Part shown: piece after piece, positions 1 through 5,588 of the stretch
How the letters are laid out: every line of letters starts with the position of its first letter
Position numbering within the stretch: the stretch's first letter is position 1
Assembly (NCBI GenBank): GCA_023417985.1
Contig: JAEZDV010000207.1
Span: forward strand, 1 to 6,386
Reading direction: 5' to 3'
Length of the DNA stretch: 6,386 nucleotides
DNA from: Actinomycetes bacterium
GTDB taxonomy: Bacteria > Actinomycetota > Actinomycetes > Mycobacteriales > Mycobacteriaceae
Translations under genes and position numbers: made by a program
The notes under the pieces: generated by a model
Seen by the model: only the letters and a program-made list of their open reading frames with translations
The model's database searches: none
What the model was told of the DNA's origin: nothing

Positions 1-1708
1 CAATCCGGTCGCGCAACTGCTCGACCGTCGCCATCGCGGTCGGCGGGCCCCCGCACTGGCGGCGGAGATCCCCGTGAATGACACCGTGTGGCTTGCCGGT
101 CCGGTGGTGGACCACGGCCACGAGTGAATTGAGCTCGCGCCGCAGCTGAGCCAGGGAATCGGCGGTCGCCACCCGCTCCGCCACCTGCGGCGGCGGTTCG
201 GGCGCGGGCGCGGCTTTCGGCTTCTCGAGTTGCTGCTCCTGGCGTTGGCGCAGCAGCGCCCGCATCTGGTCTGCGTCTAGCAGTCCGGGCAGACCGAGAT
301 AGTCGGCTTCCTCGTCACTCCCGGAGAACGTCGCCGTGCCGAACGAGGAACCGTCGTAGATCACCTGGTCGAGTTCGGCGTCCGCACCCAGCGACTGGAA
401 CGCCTTCTCGTCCTCACCCGGCTCGTCCTTCCGGCGGTTCGCGTCGGCGAGCAGTTCGTCGTCGAACCCCTCCTTGACGCGGTGCGGCTTGCCGAGAATG
501 TGGTCGCGTTGCGCCTCGAGCTGGCTCGCGAGATCGAGGAGGACCGGAACCGACGGGAGGAAGACACTCGCAGTCTCGCCCTTGCGCCGTGCACGCACGA
601 ACCGGCCGATGGCCTGCGCGAAGTACAGCGGCGTGGACGCGCTCGTCGCATACACCCCCACTGCGAGGCGCGGGACGTCGACGCCTTCGGACACCATGCG
701 CACCGCGACCATCCAGCGCTGAGTGCTCGCGCTGAACTCCGAGATCCGCTTCGACGCCGTGGGATCGTCGGACAGAACCACGGCCGGCGCTTCCCCGGTG
801 AGCGCCTCCAGTGTCCGCGCGTAGGCACGGGCCACCGTCTGATCGGTCGCGATCACCAGCCCGCCCGCGTCGGGCATACCACCGGCACGTAGTTGTTCGA
901 GCCGGGTGTTCGCTGCCCGCAGGACAGCGGGGATCCAGTCACCGTCCGGGTCGAGGGCGGTACGCCAGGCTCTCGCGGTCTGTTCGGCGCTCAGCGGCTC
1001 ACCGAGGCGGGCGGTGAACTCCTCCCCTGCGTTGGTGCGCCATCGGGCCTCTCCCGAGTAGGCGAGGAACACCACCGGCCGCACCACGCCGTCCGAGAGG
1101 GCGTCGGCGTAGCCGTAGGAGTGGTCGGCCTTGGACTGCATCAGTCCGTCGCCGTTCGGCTCGTACGTGACGAACGGGATAGCGCTGTCGTCGCTGCGGA
1201 AGGGCGTACCCGTCAGCGCGAGACGCCGGGTCGCGTCGCCGAACGCCTCCCGGATGCCTTCGCCCCAGCTCTTGGCGTCACCACCGTGGTGGATCTCGTC
1301 GAGGATCACCAGGGTCCGGCGCGCCTCGGTGCGCACCCGATGCTTGAACGGGTGCGACGCCACCTGTGCGTATGTCACGACCACGCCCTGGTAGTCGCTC
1401 GAGGTTTGCCCGGTCGAATTCGAGAAGTTGGAGTCGAGGGCGATGCCGACGCGCGCGGCGCCCGCCGCCCACTGGTGCTTGAGGTGCTCGGTCGGCGCGA
1501 CCACCGTGATCTGGTCGACGGTCCGGTCGCGAAGCAGTTCGGATGCCACGCGTAGCGCGAAGGTCGTCTTACCCGCACCCGGGGTCGCAACCGCGAGGAA
1601 GTCACGGGGCTTGGTCGCCAGGTACTTCGTCAGGGCGCGACGCTGCCAGGCGCGAAGCTGTCCCCCGGGGGCGGAGGTCGTAGCTTGTCCGACGGTTTCG
1701 GTGCTCAC
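1..1708 (-). CDS. DEAD/DEAH-type superfamily 2 helicase, C-terminus cut by window edge
   Basis: Reading the minus strand from a GTG at 1708-1706 gives 569 residues with no stop before the window edge. The SF2 helicase motifs appear in order: Q-motif-like QLRAWQRRAL near residue 17, Walker A TPGAGKTTF near 42, motif Ia APTEHLKHQW near 71, Walker B LDEIHHGGD near 136, motif III LTGTPFRSD near 165, motif V SEGVDVPRL near 340, and motif VI QAIGRFVRARR near 365. It should therefore be an ATP-dependent DNA or RNA translocase in the cytoplasm. The substrate is unknown. After the helicase core come a charged linker (about 420-515, with an Ala/Pro stretch near 499-507) and a tail near 538-569 holding HGVIHGDLRR and CGGPP, which looks conserved and may be a nucleic-acid-binding module. 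AAGGAG lies 12 nt before the start, slightly far. An in-frame GTG at 1762 is an alternative. It is transcribed divergently from the membrane protein gene to its right. The family call is firm; the role is unknown. Confidence 0.93.
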   Translation of the reverse strand, partial: MSTETVGQATTSAPGGQLRAWQRRALTKYLATKPRDFLAVATPGAGKTTFALRVASELLRDRTVDQITVVAPTEHLKHQWAAGAARVGIALDSNFSNSTGQTSSDYQGVVVTYAQVASHPFKHRVRTEARRTLVILDEIHHGGDAKSWGEGIREAFGDATRRLALTGTPFRSDDSAIPFVTYEPNGDGLMQSKADHSYGYADALSDGVVRPVVFLAYSGEARWRTNAGEEFTARLGEPLSAEQTARAWRTALDPDGDWIPAVLRAANTRLEQLRAGGMPDAGGLVIATDQTVARAYARTLEALTGEAPAVVLSDDPTASKRISEFSASTQRWMVAVRMVSEGVDVPRLAVGVYATSASTPLYFAQAIGRFVRARRKGETASVFLPSVPVLLDLASQLEAQRDHILGKPHRVKEGFDDELLADANRRKDEPGEDEKAFQSLGADAELDQVIYDGSSFGTATFSGSDEEADYLGLPGLLDADQMRALLRQRQEQQLEKPKAAPAPEPPPQVAERVATADSLAQLRRELNSLVAVVHHRTGKPHGVIHGDLRRQCGGPPTAMATVEQLRDRI

Positions 1709-1797
1709 CGGTTTCTCGTGCTCCTTGTCCGCATAGCTCTGATCGACCTCCGCCCGTGCCACGACTTTCAGCCTCGACCGGACGTCGACCGTCCTGA

Positions 1798-1803
1798 AGC
1801 CTA
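1798..1803 (-). promoter_or_regulatory. Possible -10 element for the helicase gene
   Basis: On the minus strand this reads TAGGCT, which matches the TANNNT pattern of actinobacterial housekeeping -10 elements. It lies about 90 nt upstream of the proposed GTG start. The hexamer about 17 nt further upstream does not resemble TTGACA. The call is weak and rests on position and one short motif. Confidence 0.25.
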
Positions 1804-1826
1804 ACGTCTCCGCGTACCGATCCCGG

Positions 1827-1868
1827 CCACGAACCGCGCGCCGAAGATCACCCCGGAACGGATCGTGG
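1827..1868. repeat. Imperfect inverted repeat, possible operator
   Basis: The left arm CCACGAACCG (1827-1836) and right arm CGGATCGTGG (1859-1868) are reverse complements with one mismatch in ten. They are separated by 22 nt, so the arm centres are 32 bp apart, close to three helical turns. The pair sits between the divergent helicase and membrane protein genes, just upstream of the possible helicase promoter. This geometry would suit a pair of half-sites for a regulator. Chance is a real alternative in GC-rich DNA. Confidence 0.3.
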
Positions 1869-1938
1869 CAGACTTTCCCTGCACCTAACCCGCCCGGCAA
1901 CACGCACAACACGGTGTCGTCGGGAATGCTGGAAGCAG

Positions 1939-3270
1939 ATGAACGACACAGCCCGATCCGCCTCTTCGAACTCCCGCGGCCGCGTACGGCACGCGGTACG
2001 CCGGAGTGGGCAGGTCGTCTGGCACACCATGGAGATGGCGTGGTCGCATTCCATCTTCAGCAAGGCCGCCACCGCGGCTTTCTGGCAGACCCTGTCGTTG
2101 CCGCCGCTGCTGCTCGGACTGCTCGGCAGCCTCGGTTACGTAGGCGGATGGTTCGGACCGGACACCGTCGACATCATCACGTCCAAGATCGTCACGTTCA
2201 CCCGAACAGCGTTCAGCGACAGCGTCGTGGACCAGATCATCCAGCCCACGGTGGAGGACGTACTCAACCGTGGCCGCGCCGACGTGATGTCGGTCGGATT
2301 CCTGCTCTCGTTATGGGCCGGTTCTTCGGCGATCTCGACTTTCGTCGACTCGATCGTAGAAGCCCACCATCAGCAGAACCACCGCAACCCGATCTGGCAG
2401 CGCATCTTCGGGTTGCTGCTCTACGTGATGTTCCTCATCCTCGCGGTGTTCACACTGCCGTTGGTCGCTCTCGGGCCGACGATGATCGGCCGGTTGCTGC
2501 CCGATTCCTGGTACAACCTCGGGTCGACGATCGTCGACACGTTCTACTACCCCGGGGTGGGGCTTCTGCTGCTGGTCGGCCTCACCACGCTGTACAAGGT
2601 GGCGTTGCCGAAGTCGCTGCCCTGGCACCGGTTGCTCGGGGGTGCGCTGGTCGCGGGAGCGTTCTTCATCGCGGCGAGTATCGGGCTCCGCTGGTACCTG
2701 ACGATCATCACGTCGACCGGATACACCTACGGCGCGCTGGCGGCGCCCATCGCGTTCCTGCTCTTCACGTTCTTCCTGGGCTTCGCCGTCGTGCTGGGCG
2801 CAGAGTTCAACGCGACCATCCAGGAGTTCTGGCCGGCCAGGGCGACGAGGATGGAGCAATGGAAGGAGTGGCTCTCTGCGCAAGCCGACCAAGAGCCGTC
2901 GCCCGAACTCGGTGCGGTCACCAACTTGACGCGGCGGATCACCGCGGCGAGCCCGATCCGGATCTCCGACCTGCTGCGACCGGGAGATCAGGAGCCGGAG
3001 GCCTGCCCGATCGACAGCCACAGCCCGCCGGACGCCCGGGACGTCGATGCCCCGATCACTTGCCTGAACGAGCGCACGGAGCCCGACCGGGAGTGCCACG
3101 ACCGGGAGTGCTCGGACGGCGCGGCACCCCCTCCCTCACAAACGCCCGGACATGCAGAAGAAGCCGGGGGAGAGCACTCTCCCCCGGCCGACGATGCCGA
3201 TCTGCTGCCTCTGGATCCGGCTGCCGGGACCGTGCCCGACGCTCACTCGCCCTTGCGCAGGCCTTCGTAG
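1939..3270 (+). CDS. YihY/BrkB-family integral membrane protein with C-terminal extension
   Basis: This is a 443-residue protein. A basic N-terminus (Arg-rich, residues 14-22) is followed by about six hydrophobic segments near 50-72, 114-136, 156-180, 203-222, 231-256 and 264-288. The last ends in GAEFN (287-291), the signature position of the YihY/BrkB family (once misnamed RNase BN). It should sit in the cytoplasmic membrane; no molecular function is established for the family. The ATG at 1939 has GGAAG only 3 nt upstream, so the start is slightly uncertain; M31 (2029) is an alternative. After residue 300 comes about 140 residues of hydrophilic, Pro/Asp/Glu-rich sequence, making the protein longer than M. 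tuberculosis Rv2707 (about 324 residues from memory). The tail includes a DREC-H-DREC repeat. One rare TTA codon encodes Leu125. The 3' end overlaps the convergent DUF3039 gene by 28 bp, and a strong hairpin lies within the tail coding sequence. The family is confident; whether the tail is functional is unknown. Confidence 0.9.
   Translation: MNDTARSASSNSRGRVRHAVRRSGQVVWHTMEMAWSHSIFSKAATAAFWQTLSLPPLLLGLLGSLGYVGGWFGPDTVDIITSKIVTFTRTAFSDSVVDQIIQPTVEDVLNRGRADVMSVGFLLSLWAGSSAISTFVDSIVEAHHQQNHRNPIWQRIFGLLLYVMFLILAVFTLPLVALGPTMIGRLLPDSWYNLGSTIVDTFYYPGVGLLLLVGLTTLYKVALPKSLPWHRLLGGALVAGAFFIAASIGLRWYLTIITSTGYTYGALAAPIAFLLFTFFLGFAVVLGAEFNATIQEFWPARATRMEQWKEWLSAQADQEPSPELGAVTNLTRRITAASPIRISDLLRPGDQEPEACPIDSHSPPDARDVDAPITCLNERTEPDRECHDRECSDGAAPPPSQTPGHAEEAGGEHSPPADDADLLPLDPAAGTVPDAHSPLRRPS
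3084..3111 (+). repeat. Short tandem duplication in the membrane protein tail
   Basis: Two exact 13-bp copies of CGACCGGGAGTGC occur at 3084-3096 and 3099-3111, a period of 15 bp. In the membrane protein frame this gives DREC-H-DREC (residues 383-391). The in-frame five-residue period suggests a small duplication during growth of the C-terminal extension. Confidence 0.8.
3163..3188 (-). terminator. Strong hairpin, probable terminator of the DUF3039 gene
   Basis: A perfect 12-bp GC-rich stem pairs 3163-3174 (GCCGGGGGAGAG) with 3177-3188 (CTCTCCCCCGGC) around a 2-nt loop. In practice the loop is probably 4 nt with an 11-bp stem. Read on the minus strand it starts 54 nt after the DUF3039 stop and is followed by TTCTTCTG, a broken U-rich tract, as expected for intrinsic termination. 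On the plus strand no U tract follows. The hairpin lies inside the coding sequence of the convergent membrane protein gene. Confidence 0.65.
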
Positions 3271-3479
3271 ACCTTCTTGCACTCGGGGCACACCGGCGAA
3301 CCGGGCTTCGGCGATCGAGTGACCGGGAATACCTCACCGCACAGCGCGACGACGTGAGTCCCCATAACCGCGCTTTCCGCGATCTTGTCCTTCTTCACGT
3401 AGTGGAAGAACTTGGGAGTATCGTCTTCGGTCGTCTCGTCGGTGGTGGTATCCGGCCGTTCCTTGGTATCCGTGCTCAC
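3243..3479 (-). CDS. DUF3039 small zinc-ribbon-like protein
   Basis: This 78-residue protein starts at GTG 3479-3477 and ends in TGA. The first 20 residues are Thr/Asp/Glu-rich and probably disordered. The core runs from TPKFFHYVKKDKIAES to the end. Residues H42, C47, C64 and C67 (in GTHVVALCGE and PVCPECKKVYEG) form a His/Cys set with a CxxC that suggests a single zinc site. Length and sequence fit the actinobacterial DUF3039 family, which includes Rv2708c next to sigB in M. tuberculosis. The function is unknown; a nucleic-acid or protein-binding role would be inference from the zinc-ribbon look. GGATG just before the GTG may act as a weak ribosome site; an in-frame GTG at 3497 is an alternative start. 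It is divergent from DUF3099 (73 bp between starts) and convergent with the YihY/BrkB gene, overlapping it by 28 bp. The reading frame stays open far upstream, but that part overlaps DUF3099 and is not part of this gene. Confidence 0.88.
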   Translation of the reverse strand: MSTDTKERPDTTTDETTEDDTPKFFHYVKKDKIAESAVMGTHVVALCGEVFPVTRSPKPGSPVCPECKKVYEGLRKGE

Positions 3480-3552
3480 GCATCCATGATGCCGCACGCA
3501 GACCGGAGATGCGCGTGTGCATAAGAGGAGCGGGCGTGGGAAGGTGGAGATT
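3480..3552. promoter_or_regulatory. Divergent promoter region between DUF3039 and DUF3099
   Basis: Only 73 bp separate the two divergent starts, so by geometry both promoters should lie here or run into the neighbouring genes. I see CATAAG (3520-3525) on the plus strand and the overlapping TTATGC on the minus strand as poor -10 candidates. Neither has a recognisable -35. The call rests on gene arrangement, not on motifs. Confidence 0.35.
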
Positions 3553-3912
3553 ATGGCAAGAACTTCAGGTTTCGGCGGATCTCCCGACAGCGGGTCGCCC
3601 GAAAACCCGGTTCTGATCACGGAGGCGTCGACGTCTCTCGAGGACCAGCACCGAGCGCGGGTCCGTAAGTACCTCACGCTGATGTCGTTCCGTATCCCCG
3701 CGCTCATCCTGGCGGCCATCGCATACGGCGTCTTCCAGAATCCGTGGATCTCGATGGCGATCATCGGGCTGTCGATCCCCCTTCCGTGGATCGCCGTCCT
3801 CGTCGCCAACGACCGGCCACCGCGCCGGAAGGATGAGCCGAGCCGCTGGGATGGCCGCTTCGACGCGAACCCGGCTATCGAGTCGCGCGACCACCGGGTC
3901 ATCGACGGCTAG
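3553..3912 (+). CDS. DUF3099 small two-segment membrane protein
   Basis: This 119-residue protein starts at ATG 3553, with AAGGTGGAG at 3541-3549 as ribosome site. An in-frame ATG at 3517 would add 12 residues but lacks a comparable site. Residues 1-20 are Gly/Ser/Pro-rich. The segment PVLITEASTSLEDQHRARVR (19-38) is a typical soluble lead-in for DUF3099 proteins. Two hydrophobic helices follow near 41-61 and 65-85, with NPW between them, and a charged Arg/Asp tail after 87. It should be a small inner-membrane hairpin protein with cytoplasmic ends. Its function is unknown. Position and type match Rv2709 upstream of sigB in M. tuberculosis. The stop is 27 nt before the methyltransferase start in the same frame, so the two are probably co-transcribed. 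Confidence 0.88.
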   Translation: MARTSGFGGSPDSGSPENPVLITEASTSLEDQHRARVRKYLTLMSFRIPALILAAIAYGVFQNPWISMAIIGLSIPLPWIAVLVANDRPPRRKDEPSRWDGRFDANPAIESRDHRVIDG

Positions 3913-3939
3913 GCCACGACGCCCTGCGAGAATGCACGG

Positions 3940-5418
3940 GTGGACCGCGACCTGCTTCTGTCGATCTGCCCTTCGCTGCGCACGGCGCTGCGCCGATGCC
4001 GCTACGACCTCGAGTCCGTGCGGGAACTGCTCGGCCCCGAAGCGCACGCCGCGTACGGGCGCGGTGAACCGGTGCCGGCGCGACGCGCGGCCCGCGGCGC
4101 CGGTGATCTCGGGTTGCTCGTTCGCCTGTTCCTGCTCCAGGACACGTGCCCGGAAGAAGACGTAGCGCGTGCGCTCGCACCGGTGGCGCCGGATACTGCG
4201 ATCCGGGCGGGACTCCTCGAACGCGACGGTGACGGAGTCCGCGCGGCACTCGATCTGCGTCCGCTCGACGCGGGAACCGGCAACCGGTGGTTGCTCTCGG
4301 ACCTCGACGGCTCCATCCGGCCCACCGTCACCCGCCCCGATCATGTCCTCGGGGTCGGGCAGGCGTCGCTGTCCCTGCTGCACGCGACCCCGACCGATCG
4401 TGTGGGATCGGTGCTCGACCTGGGCACGGGATGCGGTGTCCAGGCGATCCGCGCGACCGACTACGCGGAGACCGTGACAGCCACCGACATCACATCGCGG
4501 TGCCTGACCCTCACCGCTGCGGGTGCGCTGCTCAACGAGGTCGACCTGGAACTGCTCGAAGGCTCCTGGTTCGACCCGGTGGCGGGCCGCACGTTCGATC
4601 GCATCGTGGCGAATCCGCCGTTCGTGGTCAGCACCGGCGGTGTCGAACACAGCTACCGCGACTCCGGACTCGATCTCGACGGCGCCAGCAGACTGATGAT
4701 CTCGGAGGCCGCTCGCTACCTGAACCCCGGCGGCACCGCCGCGATGCTCGCGTCGTGGGTGCACGTCGACGGTGAGGATTGGCGCGCTCGCGTCGCCTCC
4801 TGGCTGCCGGCACACGGGGTCGACGCGTGGATCGTGCAGCGCGACGTCGCCGATCCCGCGCTCTACGTGGGTACCTGGCTGCGCGACGGTGACGCCGACG
4901 AGCGTGACCCCGAGGGTGCAGCGACCGCGGAACGCTGGCTCGACCATTTCGAACGCAACCACGTCGACGGAGTCGGGTTCGGTTTCGTCTACCTCCGGAG
5001 GACGGAAAGCCCCTCCGACGTGCTCGCCGAAGACCTCCGGCACGCCTTCACCGATGCCCTCGGAGACGAGGCGATCGACTACTTCCGCCGCGTGGAATGG
5101 CTCAGGAACCACGATGTGCTCGGGTCGCGCTTCGTGTTGCGGCCCGACACCGCCCTCGAACGGGTGTATCTCCCGGGCGAGGACGGCTGGCAGGAGACCG
5201 TCACCCGGGTGCACCGCGGTGGCGGCCCGGCCTGGCAGCACGAGGTCGACGATCTCGCGGCGGCGTTGCTCGGCGGCATGCGCCCGGACGGGTTGCCGTT
5301 GGAGGATCTGGTCTCGTTGCTCGCCGCTGCGCACGGCGAGGACGAAGAGGAGTTGGCGACACACGCCGTGACCCTCGTGCAGGGCATGGTCCGGCACGGT
5401 CTCGTCGAACCGGCCTGA
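3940..5418 (+). CDS. Class I SAM-dependent methyltransferase with NPPF motif
   Basis: This 492-residue protein starts at GTG 3940. That is the first possible start after the in-frame TAG of DUF3099, 27 nt upstream; GAG at 3928-3930 is a weak ribosome site. Three parts can be seen. Residues 1-135 form an Arg/Leu-rich alpha-helical N-domain. Residues 136-315 form a Rossmann methyltransferase core with motif I VLDLGTGCG (158-166), the acidic D183 in TATDIT, and the catalytic-type NPPF (225-228). Residues 320-492 form a C-domain ending in an acidic, helical, winged-helix-like stretch. NPP(Y/F) is the hallmark of enzymes that methylate exocyclic or side-chain amide nitrogens, such as N6-adenine in DNA/RNA or N5-glutamine in release factors (PrmC). 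It is much longer than PrmC (about 280 residues), and the flanking domains probably choose the substrate, which I cannot name. It lies between DUF3099 and sigB, a place that has no such gene in M. tuberculosis as I recall it. Confidence 0.9.
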   Translation: MDRDLLLSICPSLRTALRRCRYDLESVRELLGPEAHAAYGRGEPVPARRAARGAGDLGLLVRLFLLQDTCPEEDVARALAPVAPDTAIRAGLLERDGDGVRAALDLRPLDAGTGNRWLLSDLDGSIRPTVTRPDHVLGVGQASLSLLHATPTDRVGSVLDLGTGCGVQAIRATDYAETVTATDITSRCLTLTAAGALLNEVDLELLEGSWFDPVAGRTFDRIVANPPFVVSTGGVEHSYRDSGLDLDGASRLMISEAARYLNPGGTAAMLASWVHVDGEDWRARVASWLPAHGVDAWIVQRDVADPALYVGTWLRDGDADERDPEGAATAERWLDHFERNHVDGVGFGFVYLRRTESPSDVLAEDLRHAFTDALGDEAIDYFRRVEWLRNHDVLGSRFVLRPDTALERVYLPGEDGWQETVTRVHRGGGPAWQHEVDDLAAALLGGMRPDGLPLEDLVSLLAAAHGEDEEELATHAVTLVQGMVRHGLVEPA

Positions 5419-5430
5419 TCCGTCCCCGCA

Positions 5431-5448
5431 GTGCCGTCCTGGCGGCAC
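5431..5448 (+). terminator. Small hairpin after the methyltransferase gene
   Basis: GTGCCG (5431-5436) and CGGCAC (5443-5448) form a 6-bp stem with a 6-nt loop, 12 nt after the methyltransferase stop. No U tract follows, so intrinsic termination is doubtful. An 8-bp direct repeat CAGTGCCG (5429-5436 and 5448-5455) overlaps it. It may be a weak or Rho-assisted terminator, or chance. Confidence 0.25.
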
Positions 5449-5525
5449 AGTGCCGATCTCTCAGCAACTTCTCAGGACCGGCGGCCGATTTCCGCAGGTC
5501 AGTGCGGTGGTACTCACACTCCTCA

Positions 5526-5555
5526 GGGAACTATCGCGGGGCTTCCGGGCGTTGA
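5526..5555 (+). promoter_or_regulatory. ECF (SigE/SigH/SigR-type) promoter of sigB
   Basis: A -35 element GGGAACT (5526-5532) is followed after 17 nt by CGTTGA (5550-5555). This closely matches the GGGAAYA-N16-17-CGTT type recognised by mycobacterial SigH, and also the related SigE and Streptomyces SigR patterns. Only the last -35 base differs from that consensus. A transcript starting about 7 nt after the -10 would have a leader of roughly 25-30 nt containing the GAGGAGG site. In M. tuberculosis sigB is transcribed by ECF sigma factors, which supports the call. Which ECF factor acts here cannot be told from sequence. Confidence 0.75.
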
Positions 5556-5588
5556 GCCTGTAAGACACCACCGATGAGGAGGCACGTC

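Larger units (their letters stand above)
1709..1938. other. Divergent intergenic region, no gene
   Basis: About 230 bases separate the divergent helicase and YihY/BrkB starts. I find no coding sequence here with recognisable content. Both promoters must lie in this stretch unless transcripts start within the neighbouring genes. It contains an imperfect inverted repeat (1827-1868) and a weak -10-like TAGGCT on the minus strand (1803-1798). I could not find a convincing promoter for the plus-strand gene. Confidence 0.7.

Noticed and set aside
893..1555. A 220-residue plus-strand open frame at the left
   Set aside because: It is antisense to the helicase, whose motifs are unambiguous on the minus strand.
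2311..2313. Rare TTA leucine codon in the membrane protein gene, as possible bldA-type control
   Set aside because: One TTA codon is seen, but TTA-based developmental control is established in Streptomyces, not in this group. A single codon is not evidence.
2311..3099. A 262-residue minus-strand open frame
   Set aside because: It is Arg/Gln/Asp-rich and antisense to the membrane protein gene, with no ribosome site or family resemblance.
1914..3524. A 536-residue open frame on the plus strand overlapping the YihY/BrkB gene
   Set aside because: Its translation is Arg-, Pro- and His-rich without membrane segments or motifs, while the frame from 1939 gives a typical six-segment membrane protein.
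3480..3902. N-terminal extension of DUF3039 to a 219-residue protein
   Set aside because: The extension would be antisense to the whole of DUF3099. The family length is about 80 residues, and a GTG start at 3479 fits it.
3565..5448. A 627-residue open frame on the minus strand
   Set aside because: It lies exactly antisense to the methyltransferase and DUF3099 genes, is rich in Arg, Val and Glu with no recognisable motif, and is the usual shadow frame created by GC-rich third codon positions. The plus strand has clear methyltransferase motifs.
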